Source: Floridanema evergladense (GTDB lineage Bacteria; Cyanobacteriota; Cyanobacteriia; Cyanobacteriales; Aerosakkonemataceae). From it: a stretch of 64,000 nt of DNA. A program made the position numbers and the translations under genes. Positions 8,315-17,016 of the stretch are shown one piece after another; positions within the stretch are counted from its first letter, which is position 1; every line of letters starts with the position of its first letter. The notes below the pieces were generated by a model. It did not search any database, was not told the DNA's origin, and saw only the letters and a list, made by a program, of their open reading frames with translations. The stretch lies in NCBI RefSeq assembly GCF_041929205.1, contig NZ_JBHFNT010000073.1; one strand, written 5' to 3'.

Positions 8315-9417
8315 AAACTATGGAGCTAAAAAAGATTTTGGTTACTGGGGATGCGTTTTTTATCAATCGCCATCAGCCTTTATTTACAGCTATGTCTCCC
8401 CATTTAGAACAATTAGATTACCTAGCTCAAGGAAGTTTAGAGCAAACTAAACGAGGGCAAAAAATAAAGAAGCTTTTACCTAAGTTTCTCCTGAAACCTG
8501 CGGAAAAGTTATTGCGGAAAAATCAGCAAACATTTGTCAAAAAATCTTTAGAAACCGAGCAAAAAATCCGAGAATTGGAATATCATCCCAATTTAGTTTT
8601 TCATATATTTGCCCTTTATTGTCCATTTTGGGAAAATTTCGATATTCCTTATGTTATGTTGTTAGACTACAATATGGCACTAGCAGCAAAAAATTGGCCT
8701 GCTTGGTCTCCTTTTAGTAACCAAAAAGAACTTAATTTTTGGCTGGACTGCGAACGCAAGGCTTATGAAAAAGCTCATCATCTTTTTCCGATGAGTAATG
8801 TAGTGAAAAAATCCTTAATTGAAGATTACGGCATTCCAGGCGAAAAAATAACGGTGGTAGGTGCTTCTGGCAATTATACTGAACCATATCAAGGGAAAAA
8901 AAGCTTTGGTAGTAAACAAATTTTGTTTAATGGTTCTGATTTTGAAAGAAAGGGTGGAGATTTACTTTTAGCGGCTTTTAAGCAAGTAAAGCAAGCCATT
9001 TCCGATGCTAAATTAGTGATAATTGGGAAAAATTTATCTATCAACCAAGAAGGAGTTGAAAATCCCGGAATTATTCGTTCTGCTGAGGCAATGCGCGAGT
9101 TATTTCTCACATCAGATTTAGTAGTTGCACCTGCTTATTGCGATCCTTTTCCGGTTTTTTTAATGGAGGCGATGAATTATGGAGTACCTTGTATTGTCAC
9201 TGATAAAGATGGAATGCCAGAAATAGTGGATAATGATATTAATGGTGTGGTTATTCATGAGCCTACACCGGAAATTTTAGCTGATCGCATCATCAATTTG
9301 CTTACCAATCCTGCTTTATTAAATCAAATGTCTGGACAAGCAAGAGACAAGATGAAAAATAAATTGAACTGGGATAAAATAGCCGCTAATATTATCCAAG
9401 TTCTATCAGCTAATTAA
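8311..9417 (+). CDS. Family 4-like glycosyltransferase
   Basis: A 368-residue GT-B fold glycosyltransferase. The N-terminal half is divergent, with an unusual VTGDAFFINRHQPLF opening. The C-terminal half is clear: ILFNGSDFERKGGDLLLAAF, then VVAPAYCDPFPVFLMEAMNY (an EX7E-like region), then GVPCIVTDKDGMPEIVD. It is likely cytoplasmic and acts on the same polymer as its neighbours. The ATG overlaps the preceding stop (ATGA), so the two are coupled. Acceptor and donor are unknown. Confidence 0.88.
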   Translation: MKTMELKKILVTGDAFFINRHQPLFTAMSPHLEQLDYLAQGSLEQTKRGQKIKKLLPKFLLKPAEKLLRKNQQTFVKKSLETEQKIRELEYHPNLVFHIFALYCPFWENFDIPYVMLLDYNMALAAKNWPAWSPFSNQKELNFWLDCERKAYEKAHHLFPMSNVVKKSLIEDYGIPGEKITVVGASGNYTEPYQGKKSFGSKQILFNGSDFERKGGDLLLAAFKQVKQAISDAKLVIIGKNLSINQEGVENPGIIRSAEAMRELFLTSDLVVAPAYCDPFPVFLMEAMNYGVPCIVTDKDGMPEIVDNDINGVVIHEPTPEILADRIINLLTNPALLNQMSGQARDKMKNKLNWDKIAANIIQVLSAN

Positions 9418-9465
9418 TTTAGCACAAAAATAGCCAAACTAGTAACTAATAGGAGTTTAAATATT

Positions 9466-10245
9466 ATGCAAAATATCAGCAACGAATTGTTCAAGGAAAC
9501 CTCTTTCTGTACTTGTTCCTATCTTAGTTCTTTAAGTAATTACCGTGCTTCCTTAGTGCGTAACGCCATAAAAACTTGGGATCAATTTCTCGAACTTCCG
9601 TTTAAGGATAAAATATTTTTAGATGATGGCAGTCCTGATGTGAATGGAATTAGATTACTTAAACAAACCAGTAATCTTAATAAATTTGACGATATTAAAT
9701 ACAATACCTTAGTTCATGCACCTCACAGTAATTTTGGCATTATTAACAGTATGGTAATTTGCCAAGGTGACTATATTCTCCATCTTGACGACGATATAAA
9801 AGTAACTACTTCTTATGAAAGTTGCTTTAAATTTATCGAACAGAGTTTGGAAATTTTGGAAAAAGATGAAAGTATTTTGGGCATCAATCTTTTAACCATG
9901 CCAAAAGAATTCGATCCAGCCTGGTTTCCCGGTGATGATTACCCAAGAAGTGATATTTTTGCTCATCCCAAAAAATACTTTGGCACAGCTGCTTGCTTGA
10001 TCAAAAGAAAGCTTTTAGAAAGAGTAACTTTAGCAGATATTATTAATTGGGGCGCACAACAACCAAACACTTGGGAAGTATTAGTTTCTGACGATCCTGC
10101 ATCTTTTCTTGTCAGTAAGATGGACACTCCTTTTGGATTAGATTTAGATGCTTGGGTTTATCAAAGCGTTAGCAATAAAAGTTGGCGAGGAATTAAGAAG
10201 CGGATGAAATACAATTTGGGTAAGTACTTTCCATTTCTAAAATAA
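9466..10245 (+). CDS. Divergent GT-A (family 2-like) glycosyltransferase
   Basis: A 259-residue protein with the skeleton of a family 2 glycosyltransferase. KIFLDDGSPDVNGIRLL corresponds to the donor-binding DDGS motif, and YILHLDDDIKVT to the metal-binding acidic motif. A late WGAQQPNTWEVL segment may form the acceptor site. Overall similarity to classic GT2 proteins is weak, so I call it GT-A-like. It is the last plus-strand gene of the first EPS operon, 48 bases after its neighbour, with AGGAG upstream, and a perfect-stem hairpin follows it. Confidence 0.75.
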   Translation: MQNISNELFKETSFCTCSYLSSLSNYRASLVRNAIKTWDQFLELPFKDKIFLDDGSPDVNGIRLLKQTSNLNKFDDIKYNTLVHAPHSNFGIINSMVICQGDYILHLDDDIKVTTSYESCFKFIEQSLEILEKDESILGINLLTMPKEFDPAWFPGDDYPRSDIFAHPKKYFGTAACLIKRKLLERVTLADIINWGAQQPNTWEVLVSDDPASFLVSKMDTPFGLDLDAWVYQSVSNKSWRGIKKRMKYNLGKYFPFLK

Positions 10246-10250
10246 ACTAC

Positions 10251-10283
10251 AGATCCCCGACCTCTTTAAGAAGTCGGGGGTCT
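10251..10283. terminator. Palindromic hairpin between convergent EPS genes
   Basis: An inverted repeat with arms CCCCGACCTCTT and AAGAAGTCGGGG (one mismatch, three-base loop), ending in TCTCTCTTTTC, a U-rich tail on the plus strand. It sits in the 49-base gap between two converging genes and can serve as a terminator for both. The same hairpin family recurs at 16391, 21668 and 41024. Confidence 0.75.
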
Positions 10284-10294
10284 CTCTTTTCAGC

Positions 10295-11356
10295 TTAAGA
10301 ATGTTTTAAAGTGTTTTTTAAGCTAGAGTAGCTTTTTTTAATTAACCATTTACCCAAAAGTTTAGCTTTTCTTGTGGCAGATAAGCCTTGAATATCCAAA
10401 TAGGAACTATTAAAGAATTGTCTGATAGCTTGCAGAGGAGAATCAGACGCATAATTGCATACTTCTAACCAGTAACCTGCTAAAACTTGATGAAAAGTAG
10501 ATTGAGGGTATACCTTAGCAATTTGATTTGCCTCCAAAAGTTTATTTAACCATTTGTTAGCTTCTATAACGAAATCTCGATCTTTTTTTAGTTCTAAATT
10601 TCCTAAGCGGCGATGAACCAACATTTCTTGTTCTGTTGGTTGTAAATTTAAAGCTGAGAAATTTCTTTTATCTATTTCGTAGAAGTAGTAATATTTTTGC
10701 GACATCAGTTCTTCATCTGACAAGTTTTTGCCGTACTTGCGCCATCTGTAATAAACGAGAACTTCTGGAATATTTGCGACTTGAAAATGTCTGGCACCTC
10801 TACAGTATAAATCCCAATCTTGAGCACGTTTCAGTTCAACTGAATATCTCAAGGAATATTCGTCTAAATATTTCCGACGAATAATGGTTGAGGGGTGACA
10901 TAAAACTGCTTCAAACAAAGTCCGACAGTGAACGATTTCTGGGTTTACTGCACATCGCCACAATTCTCCTGCAACTTCGCCAATTGTTTTTACCCAACTA
11001 CCACAAATACCAACTTCGGGATGAGAGTCCATGTAAGCAATTTGTGTGGCAAATCTTTGGGGTAAATTAATGTCGTCGGAGTCTATGGTAATTATGTAGT
11101 CGCCGCTAGAAAGATCGATTCCCCGATTACGACTGTAACTAGTACCGCTATTCTTGTCATTCAAAAATAATTTAATGCGGGGATCTTTGTAGGATTTAAT
11201 AATTTCTACGCTTCTATCGCTAGAACCATCATCGATAATAATAAACTCAAAGTCTGTGAAGGTTTGGTTGAGGACGCTATCGATCGTTTCTTTTAAGTAT
11301 TCTTCCCGGTTATAAACAGGCATGATGGCACTAGCGTGAGGATTTTGAGTAGACAT
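10295..11356 (-). CDS. Family 2 glycosyltransferase
   Basis: A 353-residue GT-A enzyme with a textbook N-terminus: SAIMPVYNREEYLKETIDSV, FEFIIIDDGSSDRS (donor site) and DYIITIDSDDINLP (metal-binding DxD type). The C-terminal 130 residues are helical and basic and probably sit on the membrane surface. It is on the minus strand, followed upstream by a GT8-like gene and the flippase, forming a second convergent EPS transcript. The sugar specificity is unknown. Confidence 0.92.
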   Translation of the reverse strand: MSTQNPHASAIMPVYNREEYLKETIDSVLNQTFTDFEFIIIDDGSSDRSVEIIKSYKDPRIKLFLNDKNSGTSYSRNRGIDLSSGDYIITIDSDDINLPQRFATQIAYMDSHPEVGICGSWVKTIGEVAGELWRCAVNPEIVHCRTLFEAVLCHPSTIIRRKYLDEYSLRYSVELKRAQDWDLYCRGARHFQVANIPEVLVYYRWRKYGKNLSDEELMSQKYYYFYEIDKRNFSALNLQPTEQEMLVHRRLGNLELKKDRDFVIEANKWLNKLLEANQIAKVYPQSTFHQVLAGYWLEVCNYASDSPLQAIRQFFNSSYLDIQGLSATRKAKLLGKWLIKKSYSSLKNTLKHS

Positions 11357-11371
11357 AGTAGTTCCTTAAAT

Positions 11372-12340
11372 TTAGTAATTCACTCCAGTTTTTACCGAAA
11401 GTTTCATCGCTTTCCTAAGTTTGCGAACCAACTTTTTTTGGTAAATACTTAGGTTTCGGTTAATATCTTCTAATTTTAGCAAAGCTTCTGCTGGTAATCC
11501 TGTTATACCTTGCACTTCCTGCATACACTTCCGACGGCAAAAATTCATTGGTTCTGAGTAAACTTGCGAATTATATAATGTTGGTTTAGGGCCAGCCCAA
11601 TGAATTACACAAGCGTCATCTCCTTGAACTAATAAGCCATTTTTAGCAACGGAAAAGCGATTTTTTAATTCATTTGTTGTAAATTTCGGCACAATAACTT
11701 GAAAGCTTGATTGTCCCAAGCGCAGTTTTCCCACATCAGCATCTCGAAAGATCATCAAATTCAAAAATCCTTGTTCTCCTAGCCAAAATATGTTGGGATT
11801 TTCCTTAACAAAATCCAACATATAAATATATTCATCTAGGTTAAAAATGTCTCGTTTGGCAAAGAATGTTCCTGTACAAAAATATTCTCCAAAATGTTTT
11901 TGCCAATCAAATTTGGGAAAGTGTTTTTCTATTTCTTGGGGTTTAAAAAAAAATTGGGAGAACTCTGCAAAGGAATCTTTGTAAAGGGGGCGATCGACAA
12001 TCACATCAAAGTCTTTAAAATTGGCGTATTTGAGTATATCTCCCCACACAATAGTATCGGCATCAAGGAAGAGGAAATTCTTCCAAGGACTTTCCCAAAA
12101 GGCAACCATTTTAGTTAATCCCCAACCAAAACTTCTCTCTCGGAGAATTCTATTTTTAACATTTAAGTGATTAATGACTTTCACCCCGTAGACTTTTTCT
12201 AATTCTGGGGCTGAAAATTCGCCGTCAATAATTAAGCAAATTGGTACATCACCCAAGAAATATCTAATGCTACCGCAACAACCTTTAGCATAGTGGTAAT
12301 CTTGGTCGTAGCAGGCGATGATAATTCCAAAGTCTTCCAT
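11372..12340 (-). CDS. GT8-like nucleotide-sugar transferase
   Basis: A 322-residue protein with GT-A features: FLFLDADTIVWGDI contains a DxD-type metal motif after a hydrophobic strand. A late VIHWAGPKPTLYN resembles the histidine metal-ligand segment (HxxGxxKPW) of family 8 transferases such as glycogenin. The N-terminus is GIIIACYDQDYHYAKGC. It probably adds a sugar to the exopolysaccharide, but the family call rests on motifs only. It lies 15 bases upstream of the GT2 gene and 74 bases downstream of the flippase gene, so co-transcription is likely. Confidence 0.72.
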   Translation of the reverse strand: MEDFGIIIACYDQDYHYAKGCCGSIRYFLGDVPICLIIDGEFSAPELEKVYGVKVINHLNVKNRILRERSFGWGLTKMVAFWESPWKNFLFLDADTIVWGDILKYANFKDFDVIVDRPLYKDSFAEFSQFFFKPQEIEKHFPKFDWQKHFGEYFCTGTFFAKRDIFNLDEYIYMLDFVKENPNIFWLGEQGFLNLMIFRDADVGKLRLGQSSFQVIVPKFTTNELKNRFSVAKNGLLVQGDDACVIHWAGPKPTLYNSQVYSEPMNFCRRKCMQEVQGITGLPAEALLKLEDINRNLSIYQKKLVRKLRKAMKLSVKTGVNY

Positions 12341-12414
12341 AAAAACACTTCCCTGAATTGTAAGTTGTCGTCAAGTGGAGAGCTATGCTCTTCTTATGGT
12401 ATTAACTTATCGGA

Positions 12415-13743
12415 CTACCATAAATTTTTGAAAGTGAAATAATTGAAAGTTAATGCCCTAGTCATAATCCAAGCAAGCTGACGTGCTGGGGGATAGATGA
12501 AACAGAGAACATAATCGGTAAAGGCGTAGGAAACAACTGTGGCGATCGCAGCACCATTTCCCCCATAAATCGGAATCAACCAAAAATTTAATCCGATATT
12601 CATTACCGCACCACAACAAGTAGTAATTAAAGCGTATGTAGCGCGACTTTCCGCAATAATCCAAATACTTTTAGCCCAGCCAAAAAATCCAAATACTGCT
12701 GACCAAATGTAAATTGATAACATGGAACTAGCTGGCGCATATTCTTGACCAAATAATAGAACAATCAGCGGTTTTGACAAAAAGATCATCACAATGGCGA
12801 GTCCAAAAGTAATTACTGCCATCATATTGAACAACTTTTGTAGTTTGTTATAGTAAAGCGTTCGACTTTCTTCCCTAGCTTTCACAATTGAAGGGGTGAC
12901 AGAACCGACGATCGCACTAGCAATAAAATACCAAAGTTCCGAAATTTTCGCTGCTACTGAATAGAACCCTACAACTTTATCACCCACTAATTGACCTAGC
13001 ATGATTTGGTCAATTCTTACATAAACCATAATCGCAAAACCTGACAGTATGAGCGCCCAACTTTCTCGAAGTAAAACTTTAGCACGTTGCCAGCTTACAC
13101 GCCATTCTAACAAGCTTTGTCTCTTGGCTTTATAAGCTATTATTAAACCTATAGCACCCAAAATACTTTCTACCACCATCGCCCAAGCAAAGGCAACTAA
13201 AGGTGCTTGCATTTGAATCAAAACAACTCTCAACAAAGTTGCTAGAAAAAAAGCTGTATTCTTAGCAATAACTGTATATTTTGATTTAACTTGTGCTTGG
13301 AACCAAAATTCGATCGTATTAAAGGCATTAAAAATAGTTGCCACCGCCATAATAGTTGCCAAAATAGTAGTTAATTGGCTATCGCGGTTGAAAGCAAAAA
13401 CAGTGGCAGCTGTGATTATAACTGTAGCTATCCCACCAAAAATTCTTAATGCTAAAGCTGTACCCATTGTTTCGTCTTTACATTCGGGATCGCGAACAAT
13501 ATCGCGCACGACTATTTGATCCAACCCCAAACTAGAAATAATGGTAAACAGCGCTACATAAGCACCAGCATAGTTGAAAAGTCCAAATTGCTGCGGTTGT
13601 AAGTAACGGGCTACCCAAGCACCGACTATTAGCCCTGCACCCATGCGGAGAATGCGATCGCCAAATAGCCACCCTATATTACCAATAATCTTGCGTAATT
13701 CTGGGCTAATGTTTTGTGTTGCAGAAATGAATTTATTGAGCAT
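12415..13743 (-). CDS. Wzx-like polysaccharide flippase
   Basis: A 442-residue integral membrane protein with roughly twelve hydrophobic helices, of the MOP/polysaccharide transport superfamily. The N-terminal pattern IIGNIGWLFGDRILRMGAGL and GAWVARYLQPQQFGLFNYAG is characteristic of Wzx proteins. It should move lipid-linked repeat units to the periplasmic face, feeding the polymerase at 5886. It is first in the minus-strand EPS transcript, with a 356-base divergent region upstream. Confidence 0.92.
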   Translation of the reverse strand: MLNKFISATQNISPELRKIIGNIGWLFGDRILRMGAGLIVGAWVARYLQPQQFGLFNYAGAYVALFTIISSLGLDQIVVRDIVRDPECKDETMGTALALRIFGGIATVIITAATVFAFNRDSQLTTILATIMAVATIFNAFNTIEFWFQAQVKSKYTVIAKNTAFFLATLLRVVLIQMQAPLVAFAWAMVVESILGAIGLIIAYKAKRQSLLEWRVSWQRAKVLLRESWALILSGFAIMVYVRIDQIMLGQLVGDKVVGFYSVAAKISELWYFIASAIVGSVTPSIVKAREESRTLYYNKLQKLFNMMAVITFGLAIVMIFLSKPLIVLLFGQEYAPASSMLSIYIWSAVFGFFGWAKSIWIIAESRATYALITTCCGAVMNIGLNFWLIPIYGGNGAAIATVVSYAFTDYVLCFIYPPARQLAWIMTRALTFNYFTFKNLW

Positions 13744-14099
13744 AGCATTTTACTTTAAATACCTTTTTTTCACCTTTACTTAAGTTCCATTAAGATTTGA
13801 ACCATAAGCAAAGAAAATTTGCTTTCCTCAGCTAGCTAGATGCACCATTAATTAATTTTTCTATTTACCCTTGTCTAATTCGTCAGATTTGACGCTGCAT
13901 TACCATATTAATTTTAGGAGGATAGGAGATGAAATATTATGAGTAAAATTACGGAAAATCACCAAAAAATTAATCAATGATTCACCGAAACTACTGAAGA
14001 CCATCACTTGCACAATTGAGATAATAGGATCGTTTTATCCTTGGTCACGCTTCTCTCTGATAAATTGTAAGCTTTTGATCCCAAAAATTTTGCCAAATT
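13744..14099. other. Divergent region between flippase and GH74 genes
   Basis: No full gene is visible. At 13916-13980 there is a strong Shine-Dalgarno-like run (AGGAGGATAGGAG) directly before two tiny overlapping frames: ATG at 13929 (five codons) and ATG at 13939 (MSKITENHQKINQ, stop at 13978). This looks like either a leader peptide or the remnant 5' end of a lost gene. The rest should carry promoters for both flanking genes. Confidence 0.4.
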
Positions 14100-16382
14100 A
14101 TGAGCGTACCTAACCTAATCAAAATTCTGAAAAATATTACTATTGGTCAGTCTCTAATTCCTCCTATTTCCGCGTCCCCTGACCCATCACCCATTATAAA
14201 TTTAAAGCAAAATAGTATAATCTATTGGACTTTGACCCTTGGGTTAATGGGAGTTTTAGCCGGATGCGGCAATGATAGCCAACAAATTGAAACTATTACA
14301 CCTATTAAACCTGTTAGTGCAATGCCCTCCAGCATTGGTGAAAATGGATATCGGTGGGCTAACGTATCCATAGGAGGAGGTAGTTTTGTTACAGGTATTT
14401 ACATACATCCTAAACAAAAAGATCTGGTTTATCTGAGAACTGATATAGGTGGATTTTATCGTTGGAATGCAGCTAATAAAAGTTGGATTCCTATAACTGA
14501 TAGTTTTACTCAAGCGCAACAAACTTACTATGGAGGAGAAGCTTTAGCTTTCGATGCCAATAACCCGAATATTGTTTACATTGCAGCTGGAAAATACTCT
14601 GCTTGGCAACCTAAAGGGTCTATTTTTAAATCTAGCGATCGCGGTCAAACTTGGCAAAAACTAAACTTAGATTTAGGAATGGACAGCAACGACGATTACC
14701 GTTGGGCAGGAATGAGATTAGCTGTCAATCCTCACAACTCCAAAATCATCTTTTTTGGTTCCCGACATGATGGTTTATGGAAATCTCAAGACGCAGGTAC
14801 AACCTGGACTAAAGTTACTTCATTATCGGCAAAACTTACCCCGAAAATCGGCGTTTTAGGGATTCTGTTTGACAAGCAAAAGCCAGGTCTGGTCTATGCT
14901 AATGTCTTTGGAGATGGGATTTATCAATCTACTGATACAGGCGTAACTTGGAGCAAAATTGAAGGCAGTCCAAATCAGCCACAACGGATGGCTGTTGATA
15001 ATAAAAGTAATCTCTACGTTACTGCTAAATCTGGAGTTAGCAAATACGCCAAAGGAGTTTGGACTAATATCACTCCTTCAGGTAAAGAAACATTTTTTAA
15101 TGCTTTAGCTATTAATCCAAAAAATCCCAATGAAATTATTGTTGCTACTGGTCAATCGGTAAAAACAAAAATTTATCAAAGTTCTGATGGTGGGAACAGT
15201 TGGACAGAAAAAAAAGCATCGCTACAACACACGGTTCCTTGGTGGTACGATCCGACCCATCCGATGTTTTCGATTTGGACATCTGCGATCGAATTTGACC
15301 CCCATATACCCGGAAAAGTTTGGTTAACAGATGGATTTGGCATTTGGCAAACAAACAACATCAACGTCAATCCAGTTGTCTGGACTAACTACCAACAAGG
15401 GCACGAAGAAGTCGTTTCCTTTGCCTTAGCTGCACCTGCAAAAGGCCCCGTTTTATTAAGTGCGTTAGCTGATGTAGTCGGTTTTTATCACGACAAAGGA
15501 CTTAACGCCTATCCCTCGCAAAGATTACAAGGCACACCCGAATGGCGAGATACCTTAAGCCTTGACTATTCACAGAATAATCCCCAGCGGGTAGTCCGTG
15601 TGGGTGGTGCCAGATGGAACTCCACTTACACAGGCGCAACTTCCAGCGATGGCGGTTTAACTTGGAAAAAATTTCCTTCATTCCCAGCAAACACAATGCC
15701 TTTGCGGGTAGCTGTTTCAGCAACAGACCCCAATCAGTTTGTCATTATCACCAGCAAAGCCCAACCTCTACGGACAACAGACGGTGGCGCATCTTGGAAA
15801 AAAGTTGCCGGACTACCCGATGGACCCGGAGGGCCTTGGTTTTGGAATCATCCTCTAGCCGCAGACAAAGTAGATGGCAATACCTTTTACTATCACAGAG
15901 AAGGCAAAACTTACCGCAGTACTGATGGAGGTTCATCCTTTACTTTGGTTAACTCATCTCTTCCTCACGGTCAGTGGAATAGTTACGCCATTAAAACAGT
16001 TCCCGGTTTTAAAAACGAGGTGTGGGCGAGTTTGGATAAAAACGGTTTGTTCCGTTCCACAGATGGCGGTACTAATTTCACAAAATTACCTTCCGTAGAA
16101 AGGGCTTCCTTATTTGCTTTTGGTAAACCGCCCCAAGGCAGTACTACTCCCGCCCTTTATTTATACGGAAAAGTTAGGGGCATCGGAGAGGGAATTTTCC
16201 GTTCTTTGGATCGAGGGCAAACTTGGGTCAGTATTGGTTCGCGAGAAAATCCGATCGGTAATGAACCCAACACGATGGAAGGAAGCTGGCAACAATTTGG
16301 CTTAGTCTTTATCGGGACGAATGGCAGGGGGATTTTTTACGGAATTCCCCAAAATTCCAAAACTATTGCTCAAATACCATAA
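14100..16382 (+). CDS. GH74-type (xyloglucanase-like) lipoprotein
   Basis: A 760-residue predicted lipoprotein with a glycoside hydrolase family 74 twin beta-propeller. A hydrophobic helix ends in a lipobox (LAGC, Cys56). RWANVSIGGGSFVTGIYIHP and YLRTDIGGFYRW follow, diagnostic of GH74; Asp115 of RTDIGG matches the family's general base. SALADVVGFYHD probably holds the second catalytic Asp. Many Asp-box/BNR turns (SSDRGQTWQK, STDGGSSF) mark the propeller blades. GH74 enzymes cleave beta-glucan backbones such as xyloglucan. Inside an EPS locus it more likely trims or releases the cell's own polymer, which is inference. The stretch of about 40 residues before the hydrophobic helix is longer than usual. 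Confidence 0.8.
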   Translation: MSVPNLIKILKNITIGQSLIPPISASPDPSPIINLKQNSIIYWTLTLGLMGVLAGCGNDSQQIETITPIKPVSAMPSSIGENGYRWANVSIGGGSFVTGIYIHPKQKDLVYLRTDIGGFYRWNAANKSWIPITDSFTQAQQTYYGGEALAFDANNPNIVYIAAGKYSAWQPKGSIFKSSDRGQTWQKLNLDLGMDSNDDYRWAGMRLAVNPHNSKIIFFGSRHDGLWKSQDAGTTWTKVTSLSAKLTPKIGVLGILFDKQKPGLVYANVFGDGIYQSTDTGVTWSKIEGSPNQPQRMAVDNKSNLYVTAKSGVSKYAKGVWTNITPSGKETFFNALAINPKNPNEIIVATGQSVKTKIYQSSDGGNSWTEKKASLQHTVPWWYDPTHPMFSIWTSAIEFDPHIPGKVWLTDGFGIWQTNNINVNPVVWTNYQQGHEEVVSFALAAPAKGPVLLSALADVVGFYHDKGLNAYPSQRLQGTPEWRDTLSLDYSQNNPQRVVRVGGARWNSTYTGATSSDGGLTWKKFPSFPANTMPLRVAVSATDPNQFVIITSKAQPLRTTDGGASWKKVAGLPDGPGGPWFWNHPLAADKVDGNTFYYHREGKTYRSTDGGSSFTLVNSSLPHGQWNSYAIKTVPGFKNEVWASLDKNGLFRSTDGGTNFTKLPSVERASLFAFGKPPQGSTTPALYLYGKVRGIGEGIFRSLDRGQTWVSIGSRENPIGNEPNTMEGSWQQFGLVFIGTNGRGIFYGIPQNSKTIAQIP

Positions 16383-16390
16383 ATACAACC

Positions 16391-16424
16391 AGAACCCGAC
16401 TTCTTTAAGAAGTTGGGGAAATTT
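16391..16424. terminator. Degenerate copy of the CCCGACTTCTT hairpin
   Basis: Arms ACCCGACTTCTT and AAGAAGTTGGGG form a hairpin 8 bases after the GH74 stop. It is a diverged member of the family at 10251, 21668 and 41024 and is placed to act as a transcription terminator. Confidence 0.6.
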
Positions 16425-16437
16425 CTGCCCAGATGCA

Positions 16438-16665
16438 CTAGGTTCTCGAACAGACCTGTTGTTCTCTGGAGTCTAGTTGAGCTTGAGTAAAACTTTTTTT
16501 CTCAATACCAGTTTTGAATGATTGCGCTTGTGACAATAAGGGTGAAGTCAGTGATTCTACTGTCATTAGAATTACGGAAGCAGCCAAAACTATAAAGCCA
16601 GCAGCAGTAAAAATTAATGTTAAGGGTAAAGAAGTCAGTCTTTGTATAGATGATTTCATAGCCAT
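16438..16665 (-). CDS. Possible small single-pass membrane protein
   Basis: A 75-residue frame starting MAMKSSIQRLTSLPLTLIFT with one strong hydrophobic helix (about residues 13-35, TLIFTAAGFIVLAASVILM) flanked by a basic N-terminus, then a polar tail. There is no obvious Shine-Dalgarno. A competing plus-strand frame covers the same bases (16514-16711), but it lacks such coherent structure. The positive-inside helix arrangement favours this minus-strand frame. No family is recognised, and it may still be a chance ORF. Confidence 0.42.
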   Translation of the reverse strand: MAMKSSIQRLTSLPLTLIFTAAGFIVLAASVILMTVESLTSPLLSQAQSFKTGIEKKSFTQAQLDSREQQVCSRT

Positions 16666-16711
16666 TTTGAGTATTTATGTAAAAACCTTGATAATAATGA
16701 TACTAGATTGA

Positions 16712-17016
16712 GTTCAGTATTGTCAACAGCGATCGCCACCTACTTAAGTGATCCTACTAGATTACGTCCCAGGCAATTTATTTCCACGTACTAACTTGAT
16801 TTTTATTTAATAAATGTGTAATTAATAAAAAATTAATTTAATAGAAAGAATAAAAACTAATCTAATGCTGTCGTATAAATACAAATTGCTTGATAAAGAT
16901 TTGCAGAAATCCGGCTGGGTAGGGGCTTAGAATATCAGTGAAATTGGCGATGACAAGCAGATATACATATCTGAGAGAATATTAATGATAAAGTTATTTT
17001 GTAGATTTTATTAATC
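16712..17016. other. Intergenic region upstream of GT4 pair
   Basis: AT-rich, 305 bases with one HIP1 site near 16730. It has no ORF or strong hairpin that I can support. It presumably contains the promoter for the two glycosyltransferase genes at 17017-19445. Confidence 0.35.

Noticed and set aside
15145..16305. Several overlapping ORFs on both strands inside the GH74 gene
   Set aside because: They are shadows of a clear 760-residue reading frame with family motifs.
16514..16711. 65-residue plus-strand ORF opposite the small membrane protein
   Set aside because: It lacks a helix or motif; the minus-strand frame has a coherent positive-inside membrane segment.
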